NCBI GenBank assembly: GCA_023653785.1
Contig: JAMKCH010058336.1
Location: forward strand, 56,218-120,217
Direction of reading: 5' to 3'
DNA length: 64,000 nt
Source of the DNA: Ophioderma brevispina
Lineage: Eukaryota > Echinodermata > Ophiuroidea > Amphilepidida > Ophiodermatidae
Below the pieces are notes generated by a model. The model saw nothing but the letters and a program-made list of their open reading frames with translations, did not search any database and had not been told where the DNA came from. This document shows positions 48,241 through 64,000 of this stretch, one piece after another. Numbering within the stretch: position 1 is the first letter of the stretch; every line of letters begins with the position of its first letter. The position numbers were made by a program, and so were the translations under genes.

Positions 48241-49850
48241 GTTAGAGTGTGGATGAGAGAGAAGGGAGGTAAAAAAAATGGGATGTTAGGCGGATAACTT
48301 CGGGGGGCTCCTAAAAAACAACAAACAAAAAAACTTCTTTAATGTGGCTGGTTGGGCACAAGATGGCAAGGGTGGGAGCAACTGATGGATTCAGGTTAAA
48401 GATGGGAAAAGGGACTACAGGCAGTGAGAGAGCGAGTACCTAAACAAAGGGACAGGGTTGGAAAAAACAGCGAGAAGATTAGAGAAGGAAAAAGCGGGTC
48501 GTCACATGTAGGCGACGAGTAAGGAGTGGTGGTGCTGGGTGAAAGTGGGTTTAGGAGATGAGAGAGTGAAAGGCGAAGACGCGGTGGTGTAAGAATAAAT
48601 GAGTAGGGCGGTGGGAGTTGAGGAGGAGAATCGAAGTGAAGGGGGGCAGTGAGATTCAGATAATGTGGAGGTTTTAGTTTGAAAGAAAATAGGATTCGGT
48701 TGACGGACAACAAGGGTAAAGGGACGGCAAACGACGTCACAGGAAGAATGGCAGTGAGGACAGATGTATGAGAAGCATAGGGCAAGAAACGAGGGCTGGG
48801 ACAGACAGCGGTGATGGATGTTGCAAACCGAGTAGCTAGAGTGGGGGAAGGTGAGGGTGGTAGCGAGGAGGAGTGCGATAAGAAAAGAGGAAGAAAAGGG
48901 AGAGGGAGAAAAAGATTGAGGGGGGGGCAAGGGAGCGAAATGGGGAAGGGAGCGCGCGAAGAGAAAAGTAAGGGTGTCACGAATAGGGGGTGAAACGGGA
49001 GGAAGGGGGGCTGAGGGAAGGGTGGGGTTGACAGAAGTCGAAGGGGACCATTAGGGGAGGAAAGAGGAGGGCAGGTAGGTAGTAGGAGAGAGAGATGCAA
49101 ATAGGAGGGCAAAATGGATAGGAATTAAGGGGGAAGAAAAGAGAGGGCATTAGAATATTGAAGAATGAATGCAACGGGGGATGGGGGGAAGAGCTCGTAG
49201 CGGAAAGAGACAGGATGAGGAAAAGATGAAATCTTGGCGACGGAGGAAGAAAATAAAACGTAGCCACAGCCTGCTAGGGCGAAGCGGCATACTAGTAGTG
49301 CAACGAAGGAAAAGAAGAAAAAAGACGAAAAAAGGAAGAGCGCAGGGGGAAGGGAAGAAATGGAATGAGGAACAGGAAAGAAAAGGTAGAGGGACGCATA
49401 AAAAAGAAGGGGCTAACGGAACTAAAACGAATAAAGGTGGGGGCTAAGGACAAAAAAGGGTGAAGTACGGAGTGTGGCCAGGTAGGATTACGAGGCGAAA
49501 AGAAGAGAATGGGGGGGCAAGAGATATAGGGGATAAAAGAATGAGTGAGATACGCAAAGAAAAAAAAGGACGAGGAGATGGGGACGCAGAGCGGCGGGAG
49601 CAGATGGAAGGGAAAGTGAGAGGAGGGGGGATAAGAGAATGAAAGGAGGAATATGTGGGATTGGGAGAGGGGAAAACACAATGGGAAACAGACCCGTATC
49701 GGTAAGAGAGGGAAAGTTGTTGAATCAGAGAACTAAGGTAATGTGAAATGAAGACAGAAGAAGAGAGAGGACGACTGAGAAAAAGGGGAGAACAAGGGGC
49801 GACGATTTGCCGTGGAGAAAAATGCAACTAGTACGAGGGCAAAAATTAGT
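48240..49850 (+). repeat. 1.6-kb purine-rich strand (A/G about 80%)
   Basis: The + strand is overwhelmingly A and G, with GGGA, GGAAG, GAGAG and AAAAAG words but no fixed period that I can find. The complementary strand is therefore C/T-rich and nearly free of stop codons, producing overlapping proline/serine/leucine frames up to 238 codons that are not genes. It could be a diverged or poorly read GA-type satellite, or a long homopurine tract able to form triplex DNA. It sits in the CTR9 locus upstream of the first recognised exon. Confidence 0.7.
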
Positions 49851-50078
49851 CGGGGATCAATCAGCATGAGAGCTGCCTTTTTATGTTAGAGCTAAGGTTA
49901 AATCCAGAATAGTTATTCCAGCTTTTTGAAGTTTTGGTTTGTAAATTCGTGCCAGTGCCTCCTTTGTCACATAGATTGCATGTCTAATTATCACGTTCAC
50001 ATGAAACAAGGGCATAAAGATCACTGTTAATTTAGCACTTCAAGAATAAAGAAGGTGGTTTGTTCTTTTGCATTGTAG

Positions 50079-64000
<13,922 letters not shown>

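Noticed and set aside
48396..49267. Long proline/serine/leucine-rich frames on the - strand, up to 238 codons
   Set aside because: They come from the C/T-rich complement of the purine tract, where stop codons are rare. Overlapping frames in all three phases look alike and show no domain.

Overview
This is eukaryotic genomic DNA from an animal, AT-rich, intron-rich and crowded with transposable elements. It holds no ribosomal RNA, CRISPR or operon-like structure. The only host gene I can identify is CTR9 (Paf1 complex scaffold), on the + strand from about 50.1 kb to the right edge. A DIRS-like retrotransposon, Jockey- and CR1-like non-LTR elements, many short inverted-repeat transposons, tRNA-derived SINE-like pieces and frequent 'taggcct' words fit a marine invertebrate, perhaps a deuterostome such as an echinoderm or hemichordate. 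The lineage is inference only.

Layout. 0-15 kb: gene-poor; TTAA-flanked MITE (451-995), two other inverted-repeat elements, a CR1-like reverse transcriptase remnant lying between ~80-bp inverted repeats (7.84-9.22 kb), and a 150-bp hairpin element (12.2 kb). 15.5-21.5 kb: a + strand non-LTR reverse transcriptase remnant, then a long - strand Jockey-like element with endonuclease, reverse transcriptase and C-terminal parts split by ~1.1 kb of foreign DNA. 22-35 kb: dispersed repeats, an inverted-repeat element with canonical RFX X-box palindromes, a pair of ~430-bp inverted repeats 4.8 kb apart flanking a second Jockey-like remnant. 35-38 kb: three kinds of degenerate low-complexity tandem DNA. 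38.9-47 kb: more TTAA-flanked MITEs, a 719-bp tandem duplication and a 15-bp minisatellite. 48.2-49.85 kb: a very unusual purine-rich strand. 50-64 kb: the central CTR9 exons, one intron of which carries a ~6.0 kb DIRS-like element inserted inside a MITE.

Quality. Every recognisable CTR9 exon except small stretches needs single-base insertions or deletions to stay in frame, while the amino acids between those slips are well conserved and the splice sites are mostly intact. Two tandem copies at 42.5-43.9 kb also differ largely by one-base gaps. The simplest reading is an indel-rich long-read assembly, so broken frames in the mobile elements should not all be read as decay. The 5' CTR9 exons were not found; they may lie left of 50 kb in a form I missed, or be missing.

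How parts interact: the TTAA MITEs seeded the region, a DIRS-like element then landed in one of them inside the CTR9 intron, and it later lost the part of its reverse transcriptase containing the YxDD catalytic box.
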